From: Cryobacterium sp. Y29
GTDB lineage: Bacteria > Actinomycetota > Actinomycetes > Actinomycetales > Microbacteriaceae
DNA: 64,000 bases
Assembly: GCF_002929825.1 (NCBI RefSeq)
Contig: NZ_PJJN01000035.1
Coordinates: 62,001-126,000 of the forward strand
Direction: 5' to 3'
Under the pieces are notes generated by a model that was not told where the DNA came from, made no database searches, and was given only the letters and a program-made list of their open reading frames with translations. Numbering within the stretch: the stretch's first letter is position 1; the number at the start of each line of letters is the position of its first letter. The position numbers and the translations under genes are program-made. This document shows, piece by piece, positions 15,493-24,054 of this stretch.

Positions 15493-16926
15493 TCAGGACA
15501 ACCGCGCAATGCGCAGACGTCGAAGGGCGCGCGAGGCCGTCGAGGCCAGACCGGAACCGAGCCGGTGACGCACATCGGCCACGGCCACACTCCAGAGGCC
15601 GTCGTTGTAGGTGGGATACGCGTGCGTTGTGCTGGCGATATCGCTCGTGGTGAGTCGGTTCTTCACCGCCAGAGAAATTTCGCCGAGGGTTTCACCGGCC
15701 CGCGGACCCACGACTGTCCCGCCCAGTACGCGGCCGCGTTTGTCGACGATGAGCTGGGTGTAGCCAGCTGTCTTCGCCTCCGTCACGGCACGGTCAACGT
15801 GCTCATGATCCCAGGTGAGGATTCGGTGGACTCCGGCTCGCGCATCACGGGCTTGCAGGCCGACGGCACCCAGTTCAGGGTGAGTGAACGTAACTCGGGG
15901 GATCGCCGTACTGCCGACCGTGCGAGTCAGGCCGAGGATGGCATTGGCAGCAGCCACGCTGGCGTTTACGCCGGCCGTGTGGGTGAACTGGGGCAGGCCG
16001 GTGACGTCGCCGGCGGCCCAGATGCGCGGGTTGGAGGTGCGCAGTCGGGAATTGACCACGATGTTATCGTGCACGTCGCGGAGCACCCCCGCGCATGACA
16101 GGTCGAGATCGGCGGTGTTCGGGCGGCGACCCAGCGCGACGAATAGCCGATCGAAAGACAGGGTGGTCCCATCGCTGAGGGCCGCCGTGCCGGCGCGGCG
16201 GTCGGCGGAGGTGACGGAGATCGCGGTGCAGTTGGTGCGCACCTCGACTCCGTCAGCGATCAGCGCGCTCTGGATCAGGGCACTGGCCCGTTCGTCTTCT
16301 TTAGGAAGGATGCGTGGACCTCGCTGCACGATCGTCACGGCCACACCGAGACGAGCCATGGCCTGAGCTATCTCACAGCCGATTGCCCCGCCGCCCAAGA
16401 GGACGAGTCGTTGCGGGGCAATCCTCAGGTTCCAGAACGTTTCGCTGGTCAACACGTCTACCGCGTCGATTCCTGGGATATCCAGCAGTGCCGGAGCTGC
16501 GCCCGTGGCGATCAATGCTTGTTGGAACCGGAGTTCACGGCCGTTCACATCGATACTGTCGGGTCCGGTGAATCGCGCTTTCCCGATCACGACGTCAATG
16601 TTGTCCCGCTCGAGGGACTCTGCGGAATCGACGGGGGCGATCTCGTCCATCGCGTCCTGAACGTGCGCCATGACCTGCGCAAAGTTGACCACGACATCGC
16701 TCACGCTCACTCCGAGGTGAGCTGAGGATCGGGCGTTCGTTGCGGCGTTCGAGGCGGCAATGAGCGCCTTCGACGGAACGCACCCAGTCCACAGGCAATC
16801 CCCGCCGAGGCGGTTGCCCTCGATCAGAACCACTTTCGCTCCGAAACTTGCCGCGGTGCGGCTAGCTACGAGGCCGGCCGTACCGCCACCAATGACCGCC
16901 AAGTCAAATTTTCTAAGTTCGTTCAT
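15493..16926 (-). CDS. FAD-dependent pyridine nucleotide-disulfide oxidoreductase (mercuric reductase-like)
   Basis: 477 residues. The FAD motif is AVIGGGTAGLVASRTAA. The redox disulfide is GGDCLWTGCVPSK (CxxxxC). The NAD(P)H motif is VLLGGGAIGCEIAQAMARLG. A second FAD contact is IWAAGDVTGLPQF, and the C-terminal dimer interface motif is STTHAYPTYND, as in MerA-like paralogs. The C-terminal Cys pair of true mercuric reductase is absent, so Hg(II) reduction is unlikely; it more probably reduces a small disulfide or quinone. The ATG has no ribosome binding site but has TACGCT 7 nt upstream. Alone in its transcription unit. Confidence 0.88.
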   Translation of the reverse strand: MNELRKFDLAVIGGGTAGLVASRTAASFGAKVVLIEGNRLGGDCLWTGCVPSKALIAASNAATNARSSAHLGVSVSDVVVNFAQVMAHVQDAMDEIAPVDSAESLERDNIDVVIGKARFTGPDSIDVNGRELRFQQALIATGAAPALLDIPGIDAVDVLTSETFWNLRIAPQRLVLLGGGAIGCEIAQAMARLGVAVTIVQRGPRILPKEDERASALIQSALIADGVEVRTNCTAISVTSADRRAGTAALSDGTTLSFDRLFVALGRRPNTADLDLSCAGVLRDVHDNIVVNSRLRTSNPRIWAAGDVTGLPQFTHTAGVNASVAAANAILGLTRTVGSTAIPRVTFTHPELGAVGLQARDARAGVHRILTWDHEHVDRAVTEAKTAGYTQLIVDKRGRVLGGTVVGPRAGETLGEISLAVKNRLTTSDIASTTHAYPTYNDGLWSVAVADVRHRLGSGLASTASRALRRLRIARLS

Positions 16927-16933
16927 GACTGTG

Positions 16934-16939
16934 AGCGTA
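16934..16939 (-). promoter_or_regulatory. -10 box for a leaderless disulfide oxidoreductase transcript
   Basis: On the minus strand TACGCT is followed by 7 nt and then the ATG at 16926, without a ribosome binding site. This spacing puts the transcript start at or next to the start codon. Confidence 0.5.
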
Positions 16940-17009
16940 GGCGGTCGGCGGGGTCCGGAACGCGGGCGTGCTGGTTAGGCTGGCAATAAAGGGAAAGCCG
17001 GTCTGCACT

Positions 17010-17648
17010 ATGGCGAACGTCTACGAAGTCGCTGCTCGCTTTTACGATGTGCTCTCCGGAGAACGCGTCGTCTACCGGGCGGGTCGAGAGTCCGGCGTTG
17101 CGCTCCTGCAAGTGCGCCAGGGCGATACGGTTCTGGACCTGGCCTGCGGTACCGGCCTGAATTTTGCTCTGCTCGTCGATGCTGTCGGCCCCTCTGGCAC
17201 CGTTATCGGGCTGGATCGAAGTCCGGCAATGCTGGAGATGGCCCGCCGCCGGGTGAGATTGAACGGGTGGACCAGCGTGTGTTTGGTCGAAGCGGATGCC
17301 ACTGCGTTTGACCCGATTGTCGTCGTGAATGAGCTCCCGGCAACGGCGGAAGGGTTCGTTGACTGCATCTTCTCCAGTTATGCCATGAGCATCTTCACCG
17401 ACTGGCGCCCGGCCTGGGACCGAGCGCGTGCGCTGTTGCGGCCGGGCGGTCGAGCGTGCATCGTCGACATGCAGTTGCCCGTAGGTATCTACCAGCTATT
17501 CTCGCCGCTCGCGCGGTTGGCCGTTGCGATCGGCGGCGCTGATCTCAGGGCTCGCCCGTGGACCATCATCGAACGCGAGGGAGTGGATGTGCGCTCCGTA
17601 AGCGTTCGTGGCGGCCACATTCGTGTCGTTGCAGGCACGATCCCCTAG
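17010..17648 (+). CDS. Class I SAM-dependent methyltransferase
   Basis: 212 residues from the ATG at 17010 (MANVYEVAARFYDVLSG). SAM-binding motif I is VLDLACGTGLNFALL, the acidic end of strand 2 is VIGLDRSPAMLEMARRRV, and motif III follows with EADATAF. The central FSSYAMSIFTDW resembles UbiE/Methyltransf_11 proteins. TAGGCT at about 16974 gives a short leader. No neighbouring biosynthetic genes indicate a substrate. A 9-bp inverted repeat (17645-17653 with 17689-17697) begins at its stop codon and may be its terminator. Confidence 0.83.
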   Translation: MANVYEVAARFYDVLSGERVVYRAGRESGVALLQVRQGDTVLDLACGTGLNFALLVDAVGPSGTVIGLDRSPAMLEMARRRVRLNGWTSVCLVEADATAFDPIVVVNELPATAEGFVDCIFSSYAMSIFTDWRPAWDRARALLRPGGRACIVDMQLPVGIYQLFSPLARLAVAIGGADLRARPWTIIEREGVDVRSVSVRGGHIRVVAGTIP

Positions 17649-17990
17649 CCCGCGACCGAGCACCATGTTTTAGACGAACAGCCCACGAGCGGGCTAGCCC
17701 CCCACATGAGATGGCCCTCAACGCGTCCGGCCGTGCGGCTCACGGGGAGCAGCTGTCAGCTGACGTTGAGCACCGTTGGGTGACCCGGAGTTTCATCCGT
17801 TTCACTCGGTATCCCTACCAGCCGCCGCTTGTCAATGTGCAGGTCGCTGGGGCATAATGACGATATCGGCACGCTGGTATCCAGTTACCGAATAATTTAA
17901 CATTCGCCATCGTGCTTCAACGCTCAGTTGAAGGCGCGGTCGTTTCGAGGTCGTTGGGGAAGACGAACCTACAAGAAACGGAGAAACACG
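17649..17990. other. 342-bp intergenic region with a candidate promoter
   Basis: I see no gene here. The left end carries the right arm (GCGGGCTAG, 17689-17697) of an inverted repeat that starts at the methyltransferase stop. TTGTCA (17829-17834) and CATAAT (17853-17858), 18 bp apart, form a reasonable vegetative promoter about 130 bp before the DUF3145 gene. The sequence after it (17865-17960) is more AT-rich and may form the leader. Confidence 0.5.
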
Positions 17991-18512
17991 ATGGATGCAG
18001 TACCGAACCGTCGGGCGCCGATAGCGCGGGGGATGCTTTTTGTGCACTCTTCTCCGCGAGCGGTCTGTCCTCATATCGAGTGGTCTGCCGGTCGAGCCCT
18101 CGGGGAGGCTGTCAACTTCGACTGGTCAGAGCAACCAGCCCTGCCCGGATCCCACCGGGCGGAGTATTACTGGGAAGGGTCTCCGGGAACCGGTGCCGCG
18201 CTCGCATCCGCTCTGCGCGGCTGGGAACAGCTGCGCTTTGAAGTCACCCAAGATGCTGGAGCAGGTTCGGATGGCGGACGTTGGTTGCATACGCCCGAGC
18301 TGGGTATCTTCTACGCCCAAACCGACAACGTGGGTAACATGGTCGTGCCGGAAGATCGCATTCGATCCGCCATGGAGAGTGCGGGGGCGAACGCCATCGA
18401 GTTGCACCGGCAGTTGCGCCTGGCCCTCGGGCAATCCTGGGACGACGAACTTGAACCGTTTCGGCAGGCGAGCGACCTGAATGCCGTAGTCTGGCTGCAC
18501 CAGGTCGGCTGA
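17991..18512 (+). CDS. DUF3145 family protein
   Basis: 173 residues from the ATG at 17991, with GGAG about 8 nt upstream. It matches the actinobacteria-specific DUF3145 family: an opening RGMLFVHSSPRAVCPHIEWS, then AEYYWEGSPGTGAALASALRGWEQLRFEVTQD and WLHTPELGIFYAQTDNVGNM. The function is unknown; the protein is soluble with no membrane segment. It is monocistronic and followed by a strong terminator hairpin shared with the convergent fab operon. A longer in-frame start at 17928 has a basic, non-conserved extension and no ribosome binding site. Confidence 0.85.
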   Translation: MDAVPNRRAPIARGMLFVHSSPRAVCPHIEWSAGRALGEAVNFDWSEQPALPGSHRAEYYWEGSPGTGAALASALRGWEQLRFEVTQDAGAGSDGGRWLHTPELGIFYAQTDNVGNMVVPEDRIRSAMESAGANAIELHRQLRLALGQSWDDELEPFRQASDLNAVVWLHQVG

Positions 18513-18612
18513 TCAGCCACTTCTCAAGCGTGCAGTTCGCCCAGTACGGCGCCACCCTTCGATCAGCGACATTCCCGGTGCCGACCCCGCGAAGTCAGGC
18601 GATCCGCCTGAC

Positions 18613-18648
18613 AGAATGACCCCGCCCGAACCCGGGCGGGGTCATTCT
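18613..18648. terminator. Rho-independent terminator between DUF3145 and fabF
   Basis: GAATGACCCCGCCCG (18614-18628) pairs perfectly with 18633-18647 around AACC, extended by an A-T pair. TCTTTT follows on the plus strand. It lies between two convergent genes and can serve both directions, with the better T-run on the plus side. Confidence 0.88.
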
Positions 18649-18662
18649 CTTTTACCGGACTT

Positions 18663-19898
18663 TTAGACCGACCGAAATGCCACAACGGCGTTGTGGCCAC
18701 CGAAGCCGAAGGAGTTGCTCAGCGCGAGCAGGTCTCCGGCCGGCAAGGCGCGCGGTGTGGTGACCACGTCGAGCGGAATCTCCGGATCCTGCGACGTGAG
18801 GTTGATCGTCGGCGGTGCGAGGCGCTCGTCGAGAGCCTTCACCGTGAAGAAGGCTTCGAGGGCGCCAGCGCCACCGAGCAGGTGGCCGGTTGATGCCTTC
18901 GTGGCCGAGACCGGGATGCCGTCGAGAAGATCACCGAACACGCGCTTGAGGGCGTTGTACTCGGCGATGTCACCAACCGGGGTACTCGTGGCGTGGACGT
19001 TGATGTGGGAGACATCGGCGAGGGTCCCTCCGGCGTTCTCGATGGTCGAGCGCATTGCGCGGGCGGCCGCCGATCCTTCGGGGTCTGGCGCGGTCACGTG
19101 GTACGCATCGCTGTTGACAACGCCACCGAGCAGTTCGGCGTAAATGTGGGCGCCGCGCGCCTTGGCGTGCTCCTCGGTCTCGATGACGAGGGCGGCTGCA
19201 CCCTCGCCGAGAACGAAACCGTCACGAGTGACATCGTACGGGCGGCTCGCGGTAGCCGGGTCGTCGTTCCGGGTCGACAGGGCGTGCATCGCTGCAAACG
19301 AGGCGATCGGCAGGGGGTGAATGGCGGCCTCGGAGCCTCCGGCGATGACGATGTCGGCCAGTCCGGCTTGCAGGCGATTGTACGCGTTGATCAGCGCTTC
19401 GGTGCTCGACGCGCACGCCGAAACAACCGTGGTGATGCCGGCACGGGCGTGCAGGTCCATTCCGATGGCCGCCCCCGGACCATTGGGCATAAGCATCGGC
19501 ACGGTCATGGGCAGTACGCGACGCGGGCCGCGTTCGCGCAGGGTGTCCCATGCATCCAGCAGGGTCCACACTCCGCCGATCCCGGTTGCCCAGTCCACGG
19601 CGAGGCGCTCAGGCTCGACCTCGGGGGAGCCGGCATCGGCCCAGGCTTCGCGTCCGGCGATCAGTGCGAATTGGCTGGACGGGTCGAGGCGCTTGACCTC
19701 AAATTTCTGCAGAACATCCACGGTTTTCACGCGTGCCTGTGCTGCGAACGTTACGGGGATCGCTGTTTCAGCGACCCAGGCCTGCTCAAGGGTGGTTGCG
19801 CCCGATTCGCCGGCCAGGAGGGCGGTCCAGGTGTCGACCGCCGTGCCGCCCAGCGGCGTAGTGGCACCGATGCCGGTGATAACGATTTTCTTGGTCAT
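18663..19898 (-). CDS. fabF: Beta-ketoacyl-ACP synthase II
   Basis: 411 residues, full length. The condensing-enzyme triad is visible: Cys in VVSACASSTEALI, His in NVHATSTPVGD and His in ASTGHLLGGAGALEAFF, with the Lys of SATKAST. It elongates acyl-ACP with malonyl-ACP in type II fatty acid synthesis. It is the last gene of the minus-strand fabD-fabH-acpP-fabF cluster. A hairpin lies in the 104-bp gap after acpP, which may set the ratio of acpP to fabF transcripts. A terminator follows its stop. Confidence 0.96.
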   Translation of the reverse strand: MTKKIVITGIGATTPLGGTAVDTWTALLAGESGATTLEQAWVAETAIPVTFAAQARVKTVDVLQKFEVKRLDPSSQFALIAGREAWADAGSPEVEPERLAVDWATGIGGVWTLLDAWDTLRERGPRRVLPMTVPMLMPNGPGAAIGMDLHARAGITTVVSACASSTEALINAYNRLQAGLADIVIAGGSEAAIHPLPIASFAAMHALSTRNDDPATASRPYDVTRDGFVLGEGAAALVIETEEHAKARGAHIYAELLGGVVNSDAYHVTAPDPEGSAAARAMRSTIENAGGTLADVSHINVHATSTPVGDIAEYNALKRVFGDLLDGIPVSATKASTGHLLGGAGALEAFFTVKALDERLAPPTINLTSQDPEIPLDVVTTPRALPAGDLLALSNSFGFGGHNAVVAFRSV

Positions 19899-19955
19899 AA
19901 GTCAACTCTCCATGGAACGACAAACGTGTGGGCCGGCGCGTTGTGGCACCAGCCC

Positions 19956-19995
19956 AATGAACAGGTCGGTCTTTTTCCGACCGACCCGGTTCATT
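19956..19995 (-). promoter_or_regulatory. Intra-operon hairpin between acpP and fabF
   Basis: AATGAAC (19956-19962) pairs with GTTCATT (19989-19995) and GGTCGGTC (19964-19971) with GACCGACC (19979-19986), with small bulges and a 7-base loop. No T-run follows in the operon direction, so partial termination or an RNA-processing site protecting the abundant acpP message is more likely than a full terminator. Confidence 0.55.
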
Positions 19996-20002
19996 CTTGG
20001 GT

Positions 20003-20251
20003 CTAGTCCTGTGCCTTCACGATGAACTCGACGGCATCGCCGACGGTCTTAAGGTTCTTGACCTCTTCGTCGGGGATCTTCACGTCGAACTTCTCTTCTG
20101 CGTTGACGACGATGGTCATCATCGAGATGGAGTCGATGTCCAAGTCGTCGGTGAACGATTTGCCCAGCTCAACCGTGTCGGTTGCAATTCCGGTCTCGTC
20201 GTTGATGAGCTCGGCCAGGCCGGTCAGAACTTCTTCGGTGGACAATGCCAT
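20003..20251 (-). CDS. acpP: Acyl carrier protein
   Basis: 82 residues, strongly acidic, four-helix ACP. The phosphopantetheine attachment serine is Ser41 in DLDIDSISMM; the usual DSL is DSI here, as in some actinobacterial ACPs. Preceded by AAGGAGA. It carries acyl chains between FabD, FabH and FabF, all encoded around it. 58 bp separate it from fabH. Confidence 0.96.
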   Translation of the reverse strand: MALSTEEVLTGLAELINDETGIATDTVELGKSFTDDLDIDSISMMTIVVNAEEKFDVKIPDEEVKNLKTVGDAVEFIVKAQD

Positions 20252-20309
20252 GTTATTTCTCCTTGAGGGTGTCTCGGTTGACCGAGACTTAGTTTAGAGG
20301 GTGGATAGG

Positions 20310-21314
20310 TTAGGGCAGCACAACGACTTGCGCACCGAACACGAGTCCGGCACCGAAGCCGATCTGCAGCGCGAGTCCGCCGCTGAGCTCAGGGTGTTCC
20401 TCGAGCAGGCGGTGGGTGGCGAGGGGGATTGAGGCCGATGACGTGTTACCGGTCGTGGCGACGTCGCGGGCGATGACGACGGATTCCGGCAACTTCAGCT
20501 GCTTGGCAAACTCGTCAATGATGCGCATGTTGGCCTGGTGGGGAATGAACGCGGCGAGGTCGGCGCTCTCGATCCCGGCTACTTCGAGGGCTTTTTTGGC
20601 GACCTTGGCCATGTCCCAGACTGCCCAACGGAAGACGGTTTGCCCTTGCTGACGCAGGGTTGGCCAGTCGGCCTCGCCGCGACGGTACTCCTGCAGGGTG
20701 TGATTCATGTGAATCGCGTCTGCCTTGGAACCATCCGATCCCCACACCGTTGTGGAGATACCCGGATAGTCACTCGGGCCGATGACGACAGCGCCAGCAC
20801 CGTCGCCGAGCAGAAATGAGATGCTGCGGTCTCCGGGGTCGACGAGGTCGGAGAGCTTCTCAGCGCCCACGACGAGGGCGTAATGAGCAGCCCCCGTGCG
20901 AATGAGCGCATCAGCCTGGGCGATGGCGTAGGCGTATCCGGCGCAGGCGGCATTGATGTCGTAGGCGGCGGCAGGATTGCTGCCAACACGGTCGGCCAAA
21001 ACGGCGGCCATTGATGGTGTCTGGCGCCCGTTGCTGATGGTGGCCACGATCACGGCATCAATGAGCGCCGGGTCAATGCCACTTTTCTCGATGGCTTCGC
21101 GGGCGGCATCCGTTGCCATGTCGATAGCGTCGATGTCCTGGCTGGCGCGTGTGCGGGTGATGATGCCGGTGCGCTGCTGGATCCACTCGTCGGAGGAGTC
21201 AATCGCTGCGACGAGTTCGTCGTTGGGTACGACGAGGTCGCCGCGGGCGGCGCCGATCGAGAGGATTCGGGTGTACTGCGCCCCGTGGGACTGCTTCAGT
21301 GTTGGCTTGGTCAT
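20310..21314 (-). CDS. fabH: Beta-ketoacyl-ACP synthase III
   Basis: 334 residues from the ATG at 21314, 17 bp after the fabD stop; longer in-frame readings run back into fabD and are not used. Catalytic Cys is in INAACAGYAYAI, His in AFIPHQANMRIID and Asn in TTGNTSSASIPLA. It starts fatty acid synthesis by condensing an acyl-CoA with malonyl-ACP; in these actinobacteria branched-chain primers are usual. It is the second gene of the cluster. Confidence 0.96.
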   Translation of the reverse strand: MTKPTLKQSHGAQYTRILSIGAARGDLVVPNDELVAAIDSSDEWIQQRTGIITRTRASQDIDAIDMATDAAREAIEKSGIDPALIDAVIVATISNGRQTPSMAAVLADRVGSNPAAAYDINAACAGYAYAIAQADALIRTGAAHYALVVGAEKLSDLVDPGDRSISFLLGDGAGAVVIGPSDYPGISTTVWGSDGSKADAIHMNHTLQEYRRGEADWPTLRQQGQTVFRWAVWDMAKVAKKALEVAGIESADLAAFIPHQANMRIIDEFAKQLKLPESVVIARDVATTGNTSSASIPLATHRLLEEHPELSGGLALQIGFGAGLVFGAQVVVLP

Positions 21315-21331
21315 TGTCTCTCTTATCAGTT

Positions 21332-22252
21332 TCAGGACTGCTGGTCGATCATGGCCCAGGCGGCGGGCAGGTCGTCCGGGGTCTTGATGGCGACGGTAGG
21401 AACGCCTTTGAGGGCTCGCTTTGCAAGACCGACGAGCGCGCCGGCAGGGGCGATCTCGATGATTCCGGTGACTCCCGCAGCGGCGAAAGCCTCCATGCAC
21501 CTGTCCCACCGTACCGGCGATGACACCTGACCCACGAGCAGGTCCAGAAAACGGATGCCCGTGGCGACCTGGCTTCCGTCGTGATTGGTCCAGATGGGGA
21601 GAGTGGGGTCGGTGGGGATGAGCGAGCCGGCAACCACGGTCATCCGTTCGACGGCCGGTTGCATATAACGCGTATGGAATGCGCCGGCGACCTGGAGCGG
21701 GATGACTCGGGCGCGGTGCGGGGGAGCCGCGGCGAGTTCGGCGAGAGCGTCGAGTGCCCCGGCAACGACGATCTGACCGCTGCCGTTGAAGTTGGCGGGT
21801 TCGAGGCCGAGCTCGGCCACCCGGGTGAGCAATTCGGTCTCGTCTGCACCGATCACGGCGCTCATGCCGGTGGGGACGAGGGCGGCGGCGGCCTGCATTG
21901 CTATGCCACGCTCTCGAACGAATCGCACCGCATCGGCGGTTTTCAGGATGCCGGCGCCCGCGGCGGCAGTGAGTTCTCCGACCGAGTGCCCGGCGATCCC
22001 GGTAACGCGGTCTCGGCGACCATCCGTGAGCAGTGCTTCAAGCGTCAGGATGCCTGCGGCAACGATGAGGGGCTGGGCAATCGCCGTGTCGCGGATGGTC
22101 TCGGCGTCGCTGACCGTGCCGTGGGTGACGAGGTCGAGGTCGACGTCGCTCGAGATTTGCCGTAAGCCGGCATCGAAGGCAGGCAGAGCCAGCCAGGGTT
22201 CGAGGAATCCGGGAGTTTGGGAGCCCTGACCCGGGCAGACGACAACGATCAC
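21332..22252 (-). CDS. fabD: Malonyl-CoA:ACP transacylase
   Basis: 306 residues from a GTG at 22252. The oxyanion motif GQGSQ is at the N-terminus, the nucleophile Ser is in AGHSVGELTAAA, and the catalytic His is in AFHTRYMQPA. It transfers malonyl from CoA to ACP and opens the fab cluster. In related actinobacteria the PucR-type regulator FasR is encoded directly upstream; here an amino acid permease lies between them. The AT-rich 112 bp upstream could carry a separate promoter. Confidence 0.95.
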   Translation of the reverse strand: MIVVVCPGQGSQTPGFLEPWLALPAFDAGLRQISSDVDLDLVTHGTVSDAETIRDTAIAQPLIVAAGILTLEALLTDGRRDRVTGIAGHSVGELTAAAGAGILKTADAVRFVRERGIAMQAAAALVPTGMSAVIGADETELLTRVAELGLEPANFNGSGQIVVAGALDALAELAAAPPHRARVIPLQVAGAFHTRYMQPAVERMTVVAGSLIPTDPTLPIWTNHDGSQVATGIRFLDLLVGQVSSPVRWDRCMEAFAAAGVTGIIEIAPAGALVGLAKRALKGVPTVAIKTPDDLPAAWAMIDQQS

Positions 22253-22364
22253 TTATTCAGTCTTCCAACCGGGGCACGGAAATGAATGTACAGATGGCAC
22301 TAAGTATTTCTAAAACCTTTGTAGATTCCTGCAGGCTGAGTCCTCGGGGAGGGATTTCGATTTC

Positions 22365-23876
22365 TTAGCTCGTGATCGATGGCGGGATCATTCCCGGGCC
22401 TGGGTTCGATTCAGAATGCGCCGCGCCGACCCTCGTTTGGGCGTCGGCTACGCCGCTCGCTCCACGCCCACCCCGGTACCGCCACAAACCTACGCCCACG
22501 AGCAGCCCCGCCAGCAGGAGGGACAGCGCGAGCGACTCGCGCGTTGCCGGGATGATCAACATGCCCACAAGCAGGGCGAGGATGCTGAGGATGGCGAACC
22601 AGGTGAGGTACGGGAACAACCACATTTTGAGCGAGAGCGCCCTGGCGGCATCCGGTCCCATGCGGCAACGCAGGATCAGCTGCGAAGCCGCAATCACGAG
22701 CCAGACGAACAAGGCGATGGCGCCGGAGGTGTTCACCAGGAACAGGAATACGGTGTCTGGGGCAAGGTAGTTGAGACCGACGGTCACAAACCCAACGATG
22801 GTCGAAGCGAGCACGGCGCTGCGCGGCACCCCACGGGCCGAGATCTTTCCCCAGGAACGGGGAGCGTCGCCGCGGGTGGAGAGCGAAAATAACATTCGGC
22901 TCGCGGTGTAGAGGCCGGAGTTGAGGCAGGACAGCACGGAAGTGAGCACGATCACGTCCATGATCGTGCCTGCACCGGGAATCCCGTAAAGCTCGATGGC
23001 CGCCACGTACGGACTCTTCGCTACGGAGGCACTGTCCCAGGGCAGCAGGGTGACGACAATGGCGATCGAGCCGATGTAGAAGATCAGGATTCGCCACACG
23101 GTGGACCTCACGGCCTGACGAACAGCGGCCACGGGGTTTTGCGATTCCCCAGCGGCGATGGTCGCAATCTCGGCTCCGAAGAAGGAGAAGACGACCACGA
23201 GCACTCCACCGAGTATCGCTCCCGCTCCGTTGGGGAAGAATCCGCCGCGATTGGTGAGGTTGTCGAGGCCGGGCGCAGACACACCGGGCATGAAGCCGAG
23301 GATGGCCACGATGCCCAGCACCAGGAAGACCACAATGGCCGCTACCTTGATGGAAGCGAACCAAAATTCAAACTCCCCAAACGATTTTACCGAGGCCACG
23401 TTCGTGAGGGTGAGTAGCACCATGAGCAGAAGAGCCCATACCCATTGATCGACCTCGGGTACCCAACGATGCACGATCGCCGCGCCCGCGGTCGCCTCGA
23501 TCCCGAGGACGATGATCCAAAACCAGGCATAGAGCCAGCCGATGCTGAACCCGGCCCAGCGGCCGAGAGCCCGGTCGGCGTAGGCCGAGAACGATCCGGT
23601 CTCCGGGCTCGCCGCCGCCATCTCGCCGAGCATCCGCATCACCAGAATAACCACGAGGCCCGCGGCAGCGTAGGCCATAAGAATTCCGGGGCCGGCCTGC
23701 TGGATCGCCGCTCCGGAACCCACAAACAGGCCTGCTCCGATGACTCCCGCGATCGCGATCATCGACAGGTGACGGGGTTTGAGGCTGCGTGTCAGTTCGC
23801 CGGCCTGTGGAGCGACGCTGGCGGCTCCAGTCGGTTTTGCAGCACCTTCGGTCGCGGATTTCGGGGATGGCGGCAT
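22365..23876 (-). CDS. APC-family amino acid permease (GABA/AnsP-like)
   Basis: 503 codons from the ATG at 23876 (MPPSPKSATEGAAK); an upstream in-frame start adds 16 residues without support. Twelve membrane segments. The substrate/Na site loop GVIGAGLFVGSG in helix 1 and the Glu-rich LGEMAAASPETGSFSAYADR region mark the amino acid transporter family of GabP, AnsP and ProY. It likely imports an amino acid or GABA with protons. It sits between the FasR-like regulator and fabD and has no evident metabolic link to fatty acid synthesis, which suggests insertion into that locus. Confidence 0.88.
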   Translation of the reverse strand: MPPSPKSATEGAAKPTGAASVAPQAGELTRSLKPRHLSMIAIAGVIGAGLFVGSGAAIQQAGPGILMAYAAAGLVVILVMRMLGEMAAASPETGSFSAYADRALGRWAGFSIGWLYAWFWIIVLGIEATAGAAIVHRWVPEVDQWVWALLLMVLLTLTNVASVKSFGEFEFWFASIKVAAIVVFLVLGIVAILGFMPGVSAPGLDNLTNRGGFFPNGAGAILGGVLVVVFSFFGAEIATIAAGESQNPVAAVRQAVRSTVWRILIFYIGSIAIVVTLLPWDSASVAKSPYVAAIELYGIPGAGTIMDVIVLTSVLSCLNSGLYTASRMLFSLSTRGDAPRSWGKISARGVPRSAVLASTIVGFVTVGLNYLAPDTVFLFLVNTSGAIALFVWLVIAASQLILRCRMGPDAARALSLKMWLFPYLTWFAILSILALLVGMLIIPATRESLALSLLLAGLLVGVGLWRYRGGRGASGVADAQTRVGAAHSESNPGPGMIPPSITS

Positions 23877-24054
23877 GACACGCTCCAAGTCTGAATAGGG
23901 CAGCTCTGATCTCCCGCGAGACAAGTGATGGCCATGGCAACGGCTGCCGGTGTAGCGACGGGGCCCACCAAGTCGTTTCTGAAGCTAAGAGGAACGTCAC
24001 GAAGGGTGACGACCGAATCGCACTTTATGCCCCAGGCCACGAAATCGCGCACCT

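Noticed and set aside
15493..16926. Naming the disulfide oxidoreductase mercuric reductase (merA)
   Set aside because: The CxxxxC and MerA-like interface motif fit, but the C-terminal vicinal cysteines and N-terminal heavy-metal domain are absent and no mer genes are nearby.
21315..21509. 65-residue extension of FabH into fabD
   Set aside because: The translation is Arg/Gly-rich shadow of fabD in another frame. FabH family members start at MTKPTLK-like positions, 17 bp after the fabD stop.
22411..23364. 317-codon frame within the permease gene on the same strand
   Set aside because: Out-of-frame shadow of the permease; rich in Arg, His and Pro and without membrane segments, while the permease frame has twelve.
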